From NCBI GenBank assembly GCA_964020085.1, contig OZ026603.1, positions 25,009,181 through 25,073,180 of the forward strand: a stretch of 64,000 nucleotides of DNA, read 5' to 3'. The translations under genes and the position numbers were made by a program. The notes beneath the pieces were generated by a model, which was given only the letters and a program-made list of their open reading frames with translations, was not told the origin of the DNA and made no database searches. This document shows positions 22,341 to 31,854 of this stretch, one piece after another (position 1 is the first letter of the stretch; the number at the start of each line of letters is the position of its first letter). Source of the DNA: Micromussa lordhowensis (taxonomy: Eukaryota > Cnidaria > Anthozoa > Scleractinia > Lobophylliidae).

Positions 22341-23211
22341 CTCGTTTTCTTTCGAGATATTTAACGTGTACTTTGCGTTTACATAAGCAGTGGAAAATAT
22401 AAATTTTCCAGTCTTAATAGAATCGTAATATGTTAAGAAAATAAGCCAATATGGAGATTTGAAAGAATTTGCAGAAGGAAAACACTTTTGAAAGTGAAAC
22501 CCTCGCTCATAAATTTTGGCAACGCATTGGTTAAAAGCTGTCAGAGCAAACGATGAATCGAATTATTCGCCCTTCGAATTAATTGCATATCAAATAATCT
22601 TCAATTTGGGAACACTTCAGTTCTACTCTAAGCGAGAAAGATCAGTTGATTGCTCTTGGAGCCAATATCGCGGTCTCACGTCTAATTAACTGGTCATCAG
22701 AATAACCACAAAAACGTTTACAACCCATCGACTGACTGACCGAGGGAGTGTGCGAACGAACGAAGTATTTCTTACCCAAACAACTGCTATAAACTCTTTC
22801 TACCTACGCTATCACTCTTTAAGAATGATACTTCTGCACAAGGCTTCTTAATCGAAACATTCCTCGTGAGGCCTGGACACAATTCAACTTCCTTTCACAC
22901 TTTCATGACGCTAATACCAACACTGGAAGCATGCTCCTTTGTTCGTGAATTCCGCGTTCCTAGCTTAGAAATTCAGGATTCACAAGAGTTTATACAGAAA
23001 AAATAGAAAAGAACACCCCTAAGTTAGAAACTCTTTTCTAAGCATTTTCGTCTTTACTTCGATTATAGGTAAGAAATATTTTCTTAAACTTGAGTTTACA
23101 ATTAATTAAGCCTTTTAGAGTGGCTTGTTGTTTTTTGTTACGAATGTCCGCTTAATAATGAAGGGGATGATGTTAAGACTTCTTCCTTTTAGTAACGACT
23201 TCCTGCAACAC
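22341..23211. other. Module B 5' intergenic segment
   Basis: No gene. It aligns with 50,790-51,630 of module D almost throughout, and in part with 34,880-35,480 of module C. Confidence 0.6.
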
Positions 23212-23567
23212 CGAAGGAACGAAGGAACGAAGGAACGAAGAAACGAAGGAACGAAGGAACGAAGGAACGAAGGAACGAAGGAACGAAGGAACGAAGGAAC
23301 GAAGGAACGAAGGAACGAAGGAACGAAGGAACGAAGGAACGAAGGAACGAAGGAACGAAGGAACGAAGGAACGAAGGAACGAAGGAACGAAGGAACGAAG
23401 GAACGAAGGAACGAAGGAACGAAGGAACGAAGGAACGAAGGAACGAAGGAACGAAGGAACGAAGGAACGAAGGAACGAAGGAACGAAGGAACGAAGGAAC
23501 GAAGGAACGAAGGAACGAAGGAACGAAGGAACGAAGGAACGAAGGAACGAAGGAACGAAGGAACGAA
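23212..23567. repeat. Octamer array 2, inverted (GAACGAAG)n
   Basis: About 44 units of the same octamer in the opposite orientation to the other arrays. It lies inside module B, between CTGCAACACCGA and AATCATGTTA. At the paralogous position module D (about 51,635) has only TGCGAA and module C (about 35,483) only a short variant, so the array was gained in module B. Confidence 0.95.
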
Positions 23568-24635
23568 TCATGTTACCGGCAAATTTCTATTCCCTTTTTT
23601 TGTTCCTTTATCGCGTTTATCATTGTCTTTTAAATTGCTTTCGTATTAGAATGTATGTACTTACCTATCGCCGTGAAGGTCTTTTATCATTTTTTTTTAT
23701 CTTGTGTCAGTCACAAATTAATGAAAACCAAACTCAGCCAGCCACTCCCTCCGCAGGGATCGATGATTATATATAATAGATATTTGTTTTGTTTTGGTGG
23801 GGGGGGGGGGGGGAATTCCCCTGCTGATAAGTTTAATCAAACAGCGAACAGATGCAAGGGAATGCTGACTTATTGAACACGTACCTTAACTGAAGAATCT
23901 TTGTCGACAGGAGTGCTTATTGGCGGGCGTTTGTTATCGCTTTGATTCTGTCACTGAAGAAAAGCGTTTGAAAAATTGAAAGGCTCTGGGGCATTAGATG
24001 GCCTAATATACAATTTACTGGTAAAAACTGTTGTAAGATGTTTGCGTAAGTCGTCATTTGGCTTAAAAGTACGGTATTTTGAAACTCAGACTTCGCGTCA
24101 GCTACAAGTTCCTGCCGCCGTATACGTCATGCAGAGACTTGAAACAATTCCACGCCACAAATTTCCGTTTTATTTGTTTTCAGAAGCATATATAGAGAAT
24201 CTACAGTACACTGTACTTAGTATGCTTAGCATACCGTCTTAGTCATGATCTATAGTAAGAGTAACGATTATTATTTTATTATTACTGATATCGTGAAAGT
24301 GTTTTTCATTACTTTTCTCCTGCGCATAAATAATGCAGAGATATCTAAATCATTGTTCGATTACTTTCCTGTCAGACAATATCATCTAAAATTATTTTGA
24401 AGGATATCATTTTTGGCGCACGGTAATTTTACTTTACGTTTTCCCTATGTTTTTTTTATACTTCATATTTTTGAGTGTTTCGGTTTTGCAGTAGCAGTTG
24501 GTGTTAGCGCTAATGTTGGCAAATAACTTCCCGAGTGGCTGAAGCGTTACCTTTAAGTTGAATCTGACACGATTCTTTCCTTATTTTGCTTTTGATCAGT
24601 TTACTGGAACTTCGCACGCGCCAAATCATCTTGGG
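23568..24635. other. Module B upstream region, conserved with module D
   Basis: Almost identical to 51,640-52,717, including a G run (about 23,801-23,813). The open frame 23,976-24,242 (MKGSGALDGLIYNLLVKTVV...) is kept in module D with few changes, but duplication alone can explain this and no domain is seen. An acceptor-like TTTTGCAG near 24,490 precedes the probable 5' untranslated sequence. Confidence 0.5.
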
Positions 24636-24711
24636 ATGGAGAGAATATCCTTTACGTTCACGATAGTTGTTCTTGTCCTGCTTTTCAGTTTAGCCGAACA
24701 AAGGAATGTTG
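24636..24711 (+). CDS. Gene B exon 1: signal peptide
   Basis: Encodes MERISFTFTIVVLVLLFSLA then EQRNV, a typical signal peptide, ending at GTGAGT in phase 1. It is three bases shorter than the gene A exon and identical in sequence to the gene D exon at 52,718. The exon itself is intact, but the rest of gene B is broken, so this copy is probably not expressed as a receptor. Confidence 0.65.
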
Positions 24712-25404
24712 GTGAGTAGATATTTGATCTTTATTTCACCAAATTTCATGTATCTTAATTTGTTTACGGATCTCAGTGTTACTTTAGTGCCAATGTTATT
24801 TCCACGCTAACGTTGCAGACCGTGATAATTTGAGGTAATGAAATGTAAAAAAGCAAACGATTCGGAAACAGCAAAACCGAAAAGCCAGAAGAGTTTACAT
24901 TGGTTTGTGGTAGCCGAAAAAGAGGTAAATAGAGGAACATTTTATCGAACCCGACCCCGGGTTAACCCTTTTCAGACCGGGATTCTTCGCTCCAACAGCA
25001 TGGAACCTCCATTTTCGATTTCTTGATTGCCCAAGTCAGTAAATGACCCGAAATGACTCAAATTGATTATCAGTAGTAGAAATCATTTAAATAATCCTGA
25101 GAAACCCTACAAGTTCCGTTTTAAAAGCTAGAATGTTACACATTTAGAAAAATATGCCTAACAAATAAATGCAGCCATGGAAGCGTCAAGTTAGACGAAA
25201 GTGGCTATGAGCCACTCAACTTGGAAAGTAGATCGTCTGTAAATAGTGACAATTTTGATGACACTGACTTGACTGAGCTTTTAATCCATAGATTAAGTTG
25301 AAGTTAAAGCGCAAATGAGCTGTTTGTACGCGTCAGACTTTCCTTTCAAAAACTTTTACAAACTCGCTTAATATGCAGAAACAATACAATGTTTATGTTA
25401 TAAA

Positions 25405-25593
25405 AACAAATGGTTAACGCCATAGCGCGTACTATTGAGTTATGGATGCACTTGGGAGGTTTGCTAAGCACTCAAGAAGCTAGAGTCGCACTCGGCTATC
25501 GCCTCGTGCGACTCTTACGCTTCTTTCGTGCTTAGCAACCTCCCACGTGCATCCATAACTCAATAGTACACGCTATGGCGTCTACCATTTGTT
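25405..25593. repeat. Hairpin MITE upstream of the broken lectin exon B
   Basis: The inverted repeat AACAAATGGTTAACGCCATA ... TATGGCGTCTACCATTTGTT encloses complementary arms with TATTGAGTTATGGATGCAC, GAGGTTTGCTAAGCAC and a CG-rich loop. It lies close to the point where the 5' half of the lectin exon is lost. Confidence 0.8.
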
Positions 25594-25760
25594 AACAATA
25601 GCTCGAATAGTTCCGTCCTTGCAATTGGCTCAAACTGAGCCATTGTTACATCTTACACCTTACAGTTACACTTTCAGAGCTCGATCGAGAATTTTTTCGC
25701 ATACGCCATTCTTCGCGCGGCACTATTCTCTGCCGCCTCGCCAGCCGAGCGTCTTCGCTT

Positions 25761-25962
25761 ATAAGCGATAACAGCAAAGTCAACGATACCAAAGGAGAGT
25801 TTCCTTGGGCTAAGGACGAACCCAGTAGTAATAACGAAAATTGCGCGGTTATGTTTAAGGATTACAGGCATGACTATGGACTGTTTAGCGACTGGAGCTG
25901 TACCGTACTAAGAAAAGACGGATATATCTGCGAGAGTCCCGTTAACAGCAATGACCAAGAGG
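25761..25962 (+). pseudogene. Gene B C-type lectin exon, 5' half missing
   Basis: Only the last 67 codons of the lectin exon remain: ISDNSKVNDTKGEFPWAKDE, PSSNNENCAVMFKDY, LFSDWSC and DGYICESPVNSNDQEG, ending at GTATGT in phase 1. Homology to exon D (61,100-61,534) stops abruptly at about 25,761. Upstream lies unrelated GC-rich sequence and a MITE, and no acceptor in the right phase is evident. The first cysteine, the helices and the WIGL core are gone, so the domain cannot fold normally. Confidence 0.85.
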
Positions 25963-26181
25963 GTATGTCTTACAAATTATTATGCTTTTTGTTGCGACTT
26001 CACTGGGCCTTTTTTTATTTCAAATAGCACCTTGTAAACTATTCTAAACATGAAAATCGTTTTTGACTCATTCAAATGGTTACTTGATTGACGGTGATCA
26101 GACAAACAAATAATATGCGATTCTTTCAATATAGAGAACGGCAAAAATTACGCCATGTTAACACTTGCATAGAACAGCTTA

Positions 26182-26324
26182 CTCGCCTATGTTCATCGGC
26201 GAGGTAATTCTGTCTGTACAATAATGGCGCGAAAATCTCGCCCATGATCAGCGGTGAAGTTATTCTCTCTGTATAATAATGGCACGAAAGTCTCGCCGAT
26301 GATCGGCGGCAGGGTAGTTCTCGG
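26182..26324. repeat. 55-bp tandem repeat, 2.6 copies
   Basis: Units begin CTCGCC(T/C/G)ATG at 26,182, 26,237 and 26,292 and contain CTGTAYAATAATGGC. Module D carries the same array at 61,755-61,897. Each unit contains a small inverted motif (CTCGCC...GGCGAG). Non-coding. Confidence 0.85.
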
Positions 26325-27224
26325 AAGTTGGAGTCATCTGGCTCGTATCAAGAAAAGCTGATCAAATTAAAAAACAATGCTTTTTGTTTGCTGTCGCAAA
26401 TATGGCCTTAAAAGGAGATCTTTAAACAATAGCTTTAGCGCCAAACAAAGGCTTATTAATTCACGAGGGATTTTGTCAAAAAATGTCCCGTTGCGTTTGC
26501 GGACGTTGTTTTTTGTTTGTTCACCCTTGCCACCCCTGTCGATCTCCCAACAATTTATGTCCGAGTACTTGTTGTTGCTGCGCAGCGAGCGTAGCGAGCG
26601 AGCAGCAACATAATCAGGACTTAAGAAGAATATATAGACTCGAATTCATCACTTTTTACCAGAATGCATTGCCAAGTTAGAATTTTAATATATCGGAAAT
26701 GGTTTATTCTTCTAAAGGAGATGTAAATTAAGTCTTCTTGATTTAAAGTCCCCGCTCCAAGACATTTTATAAATTTCATTGATTTTATCAGTTGAAGTTC
26801 TTGTAAATTGGAATTATAAAAAGGTCGTTTTGTGCCATATTTGTTTGGCCGACAACTTCAAGGCTAAAAAATATAAAACCGTACTTTTCGATGCTGCCAA
26901 GCTGATTTTTGTAATTTTGTTCGTGTTAATAGGGAACGCTGCTTCATATACTGCTTCAAATTTGATTCTCGCGTGCGTATCCCAAGTTTGGAGAGCCAAT
27001 TAAAATGCATGAAAAGAATCAACCACCTGTTTGGTAATTACAAAATTAGACAGTGATGCATTAGCATGTTTTTTTTTCTAATACTCAAGTGGTAGTCTCG
27101 ACCTCTTTCAGACAATAAATTGGAGGAACAAACTTTGTTGGAGTGTAAAGGTCTATTGTCTCGCAGTAACATAGCAAGTACCTTAAAAATAAATAGTTAA
27201 CAATTATTCACCGAAGTGGAGGTG

Positions 27225-27261
<37 letters not shown>

Positions 27262-27528
27262 AGCGCGCGCGAAAAGTTCTATTCACTTGTGTGGTATATA
27301 CTAATCGCGAATAGTCACGGCATTTTGAGTTATTTTGGCCATGTAAAAAATAACCTTGAAATTGAAGGAAACTTGGAAATAGTAGTTTACTAAGGTAGAA
27401 AAACACTAAAGACATAATAATAATAAACCAAGACTTACCAAGGATGGTTAAGGATGGAAAAGATTAACCACGTATTGTAAACGACAAACTTGAAAACTTT
27501 AGGCTCAACTTTTCAAGACACGTTGATA
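26325..27528. other. Module B intron, paralogous to modules D and A
   Basis: No exon. It matches 61,898-63,070 (module D) and, from about 26,700, 8,580-9,290 (module A). It includes a MITE right end near 26,670-26,702 and a short insertion near 27,198-27,302 (CCGAAGTGGAGGTGAATAGT...) shared with D but absent from A. Confidence 0.6.
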
Positions 27529-27669
27529 GAGAGCTTTAGATTCGAGTACGAGTTGTGACCGCGGAGATCTGGTACTAGTATCTCGTACTCGTAGCCGCGT
27601 TGACGAAAATTGTAACTTTAGATTGTAAACAAATGTGTCGATCCGAGTTCGAGTTGTAACAATCTCGCC

Positions 27670-29496
27670 ATGTTTAGCAAAAAGCTATCGTAAAAGCATC
27701 CGTTTACCTCCTTGGTGATGAATAGATTGACGAAGAAGAATTCCTGGCGATTTGTGAAATTGCAAAGACAAGAACACAACATCCTTACAAGCAGTATGAA
27801 AGGATTGACGATGTTTTTGACGCCATTTCTTCTGAAGAGTTTGAAACAGAGTTAAGGTTTGGCATCACAGAATTGCCTCTCCTTCTTCGGGCATTAAAAA
27901 TTCCAGAAATGTTTACTTGCGCCAATGGCACGGTGTGTTCAGGAACAGAAGAACTGTTGATTGTATTGAAACGTTTTTCTTACCCATGTCGTCTCTCGGA
28001 TATGATTCCTTGCGGCTTTGGTCGTTCAGTGCCCGAGCTGAGCTTAATCTTAAACGAGGTGATCATCTTTATTTACACAAACCATGGATACTTGCTCAGA
28101 GATCTCGATCAACCCTGGCTGAGTAGCCAACATCTGGAGGACTTTGCTCTTGCTGTCCATAGAAAGGAACCAGCTCTTGAGAATTGCTGGGGGTTTGTAG
28201 ATGGGACAGTTACCCCAATTTGTCGCCCAGGAGAGAACCAGCGTGTGATGTACAATGGGCACAAAAGGGTAACGCCCTAAAGTTTCAATCAGTTGTTGCG
28301 GCAAATGGTTTAATAGCCAATTTGTATGGACCCGTTGGTAAGTTTATGCGATTATTTGCATCGTTCTACTGTAATGCATCCCCTTATTTAAGCCCCCAAA
28401 TTTGAAACTGAATTGAAGTGTCACTACCGTAAATCCTCGAATTAATGCTCTCCTTGAATAAGCACTCGCTTGGAATAAGCGCCCCCTCCCCCCATTTTGT
28501 GGACGAGTACTGAGACAACAAAGGATGCATACTTTTGGTTGTGTAGTATTAGATTTGTACATTGTTTCAGTTTGTGAACACATTCAGAACTAATGGTGCC
28601 CTGATTTAAACTTTAGGATCAGCTTTCTATGTCGATAAACAGCTTATGTTGTTGTTTACACGCAGATGATGTATTTAAAAAAATGGCCATGTCAGGTCAC
28701 CATTTAAATAAGTGCCCCCCCCCCCCCCAACCCAAAACCCCATCTTTCCCTAAATTTGAAATAAGCTCCCTGGGCGCTAATTGATTCGAGGATTTACGCT
28801 ATCTACACCTACAGGAGTGGGCTGGAAAAATCAAATCTATCAGGAAACATTTTTGGTAGTCAACCCCTTGGTAAGAGCTTCATTAAAGGTAGCCTACCTT
28901 GAATCCTTACACAAAAATCTATGACCCAGCCCCTACTTAATCAAAAGGGCTATTAGCCAATTAACTCGGAAAATGAAATCAGTCTGTAACTCAACACTTA
29001 CCTGCAGCTACAAGAGTGGTATAACACTAGCTACTATATAAATCCAAGTATGTTTACTCTATACATTTTTCTTTCAGAGGGTAAAAGGCATGATTCTGGT
29101 ATGTTAAGAATGTCTGGCTTCCTTCATAACCCTCAGCAGCATTCATTTGACACCAGTGGACAACCACTGTGTATACATGGCGACCTAGCCTATCCACTGA
29201 GAATTCATCTTCAGGGACCATACAAGGGTGGTCAATTAACGGTTGACCAAGAAGAATTTAACTCCTCTATGAGTAAAGTCAGGGAAGCTGTGGAGTGGGT
29301 GTTTAGCGACATAGTAACATACTTCGCTTTTCTAGATTTTAAGAAGAACTTAATGATTGGACTAAGTCCAGTAGGTGTAATTATGTATTCAGTGTGTGCT
29401 CTGCTTAGGAATGCACGTACCTGCTTACATGGATCAAGTACAAGCACCTATTTTGATGTTCAGCCTCCCACATTAGATGATTATTTTCAGGTTTAA
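27670..29496 (+). pseudogene. PIF/Harbinger transposase (two exons), inactivated
   Basis: Exon 1 is 27,670-28,337 (donor GTAAGT) and exon 2 is 29,078-29,496 (acceptor TTTCAG). DDE landmarks are visible: WGFVDGTVTPICRPG (first Asp), then GKRHDSGMLRMSG (second Asp), then SSMSKVREAVEWVFSDI (Glu). Damage includes one base missing in the AAAAA run after MFSK, a TAG at 27,722-27,724, and a frameshift at GHKRVTP followed by TAA at 28,278-28,280. Downstream the reading continues in another frame as NALKFQSVVAANGLIANLYG. The last lesion is shared with the copy at 63,224, so the element was already broken before the segmental duplication. A nested MITE sits in its intron. Confidence 0.85.
28429..28798. 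mobile_element. MITE nested in the transposase intron
   Basis: The ends are GTAAATCCTCGAATTAATGC and its imperfect complement ending GATTCGAGGATTTAC, 370 bp apart; the inside has C runs and simple sequence. The left end of the same insertion is visible in module D at the window edge (63,984 on). It interrupts only the intron. Confidence 0.75.
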
Positions 29497-29499
29497 AGC

Positions 29500-30283
29500 T
29501 CTTGATTAGCTACATCATAGTTAGTACTAGCTATGGCTACATTTAAGTAATGCTATTTGGCAAAGTGACGAGGAGATAAACAATTTCAAGTTCACCTGCA
29601 TGTAAATTTCTATTGCATAGTTAGCTATGAAAGGATGAAGTAATTGGTGACAATGGGATGTGGATGACCTATGATAAATCATTCTCTCCATACTGGAGAG
29701 TTTTCAAATCTTTGCAAATTTACTTGAGAAAATAAAATTTGAAACTATGTATAATTTTTAATTTTAAAACGGCTGAACTGATTTTGTAATAATAATGTAG
29801 TACACTTACATGATACAATTACATATAGATTTGTAAAAAGATGTAAAAAAAAATATTAAAACATATTACAATACAAACTCTTCCTTAATTTTCATTTAAT
29901 AAATTTAATGGTATGGCAAAAATTAATAAGAAGCTATTAAAATGTTTCAGTGTTCAAGGTTTCATCACAATGCAAACACTATCTTCGTTAAAGGCTGTCA
30001 AATAACAAATTGAAAATTATATTTCGAAAACTATAATCATGGTTATGTTAAGTACACTTACTGAATTGATTAAAAGTTAAATATTTTTTTTTATTTGCAA
30101 GCTAATAAATTTTTCAGTTTTTAAGTTTTTTCATCAAAGTACAAACACCAAGTTCTTAAAATTTGTTAAAATAAGAATTGTAGTTTCAAAACCTCGCTCG
30201 CCGTGGATTAGTTCCAAAGTTCAATTGACCTTTTTTACTATTTCAGCAAGTGTATTTAACATAGCCATGTTCATTCCTTGTTG
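29500..30283. other. Spacer between the two Harbinger genes
   Basis: AT-rich, no coding signal on either strand. It separates the convergent 3' ends of the transposase and Myb-like genes. Confidence 0.6.
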
Positions 30284-30935
30284 TTAGTGCTGGAGGTTCT
30301 CTTGTTGCAGCTGGAATTGTTGCTGTTGCTGAAGCAACATTGCTTGGAATTGCTGTTGTTGACATAACTCCACGGCACGCAACTCAAGCTCTCGTTGTTT
30401 GTTGAGCTGTTGTTCAGCTTGTTCAGAGGCTTTTCTTCCAATGTTTCCTTCCAAGAGTTCCGTGACACTGATGTGACTTTTTCTCTTTTTGGGTGTCGTA
30501 CAATCAGAGTTTTCTTCATCATCCGTTCTGGTTCTTCGTTTTGTTTCACTTAACCTCTCTGTTGCCCTTTTCCTCATCTCTTCGGCTGTTGCTTTTTCAC
30601 TTTCCTCTTTACCCTGCTGCTGCTGCTGCCAATCCACAATCTGATCATGGATATTGGTCAGCGCCTGGTATATCTCGTCGTATTCAACGTCCACAGCACT
30701 AGCCCTACTAGCTTCCTTTTCTCTTTTCTTGAAGTCTTGGTATAACTTATAACGTATCACTTATTGCTGATCTTTGAGTAACTTTCATTCCACTCTCTTG
30801 CAAATGTTCGGCGTTTTTCGTCCAAGATATACCTCTCTCTTTTGAACCTGGTCGGTACTTGTAGGGCTCTTTAACCAGTACTTTTCTGAGAAGCATAGCT
30901 TCGTGTTTCCTTTTCCAAATAAAAAGACGAAGAAA
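30284..30935 (-). pseudogene. Harbinger companion Myb/SANT-like DNA-binding protein, with glutamine-rich C-terminus
   Basis: On the minus strand, from about 30,930, comes a Myb/SANT-like region: RLFIWKRKHEAMLLRKVLVK then EPYKYRPGSKERGISWTKNA and EHLQESG, then KVTQRS. This is the kind of DNA-binding segment found in the second protein of Harbinger elements. A frame change near 30,755 leads into YKLYQDFKKREKEASRASAV, a coiled-coil region, TPKKRKS (possible nuclear signal), ELLEGNIG and a Gln-rich end to 30,284. A further upstream exon with donor GTGAGT may lie near 31,225-31,320. The family partner helps the transposase enter the nucleus and bind the ends; here it is frameshifted. Confidence 0.75.
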
Positions 30936-31548
30936 GTCAGGAAAGTGTCAACCATATCAAAACAACTCACTGTTTATTTTCCTCATGCATGGGTCAAACT
31001 GCTTTTATAAGGTCTTCATTTTTCAATTTAAATTTATTCGATTGGCGATTTGTTGTTTACATGTAAAGACCTCAGAATTTCGTGGAAATAGGCCAACCAA
31101 AAAGTACCAAAAACAAATGGAATCAGGGTTTTTAATAACATTCAATTCGATAAAACCTCTTTATACGGCACTAAGTTTATTTTGACTGACTGACTAGCAT
31201 AAGTTTAAACTACTAAATACTCACCTTTCGAAACTGGTTCTCTGGAGGACGACTTCTGGTCAAAATCTCGTTGTCGACGAGCTGCAGACAACGAGTTTCC
31301 CGCTCCCGTGACAATCTCACGGAGAGCCACCCATGCGCAATGTGAGCACGCTAGTAAGCTCGTACACTTACACTCGTTCTCGTACTCGAATCTAAAGCTC
31401 CCTAATTATAGAGTCGAATAGAGAGTACATCGACGATAACAAAAGCCCACGTGTCAAGTCTACTACAATTAGGTTAAGTAGTTTGCTTTGTTAAACGAGG
31501 CTGTCTCATATTGGATCAGAAATTTAATGTGGACATTGTGTTTTTTAG

Positions 31549-31638
31549 TAACAACAGTCAGGCAGACGTCCTCGGCAGTGACTTCAGCAGCACGTTTAAC
31601 AACGTCCTACAGTCCATCGACAGGAGCACCATCAAAAG
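31549..31638 (+). CDS. Gene B stalk exon
   Basis: A 90-nt exon, phase 1 at both ends, intact splice sites (TTTTTTAG / GTAGAA), reading VTTVRQTSSAVTSAARLTTS then YSPSTGAPSK. It differs from the gene A exon at two residue positions at most. It is orphaned: the lectin exon upstream is truncated, and no transmembrane exon follows before the array. Confidence 0.6.
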
Positions 31639-31854
31639 GTAGAAAATAGTTTCAACTATTCTCTTCGTTCGTGTAACTTATGCAAAACGAGTAAAGATTT
31701 GCCTTCAAATGTAGAACGGGCTCTGTATTCCTTGTCGTTTTTCGTTTGTTTTTCATATTAATAGATCAACAATTTAATCAGGACAGGTCAAAAGCAATAG
31801 TCTTGGATTGATAAATCGTTTGTTAATCTCTTAAGAGGCAATACAACAGACACA

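Larger units (their letters stand above)
27529..31402. mobile_element. PIF/Harbinger DNA transposon, two convergent genes
   Basis: Bounded by inverted repeats: GAGCTTTAGATTCGAGTACG at the left and its complement ending CTAAAGCTCCC at the right. It carries a transposase on the + strand (27,670-29,496) and a Myb/SANT-like protein on the minus strand (about 30,284-30,935), the standard PIF/Harbinger pair. The empty site in module A (9,278-9,300, GTTAATTATAGAGTCG) shows insertion into a TAA/TTA target, consistent with the 3-bp duplication of this superfamily. The same left end in module D (63,071) means it was present before B and D separated. Both genes are damaged here. Confidence 0.88.

Noticed and set aside
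23212..23567. CRISPR-like regular array
   Set aside because: There are no unique spacers; the unit is a plain 8-bp tandem repeat in a eukaryotic setting.
23976..24242. 88-residue frame conserved in B and D (24.0 and 52.0 kb)
   Set aside because: The two modules are recent duplicates, so an open frame is expected by descent; no domain, signal or splice evidence.
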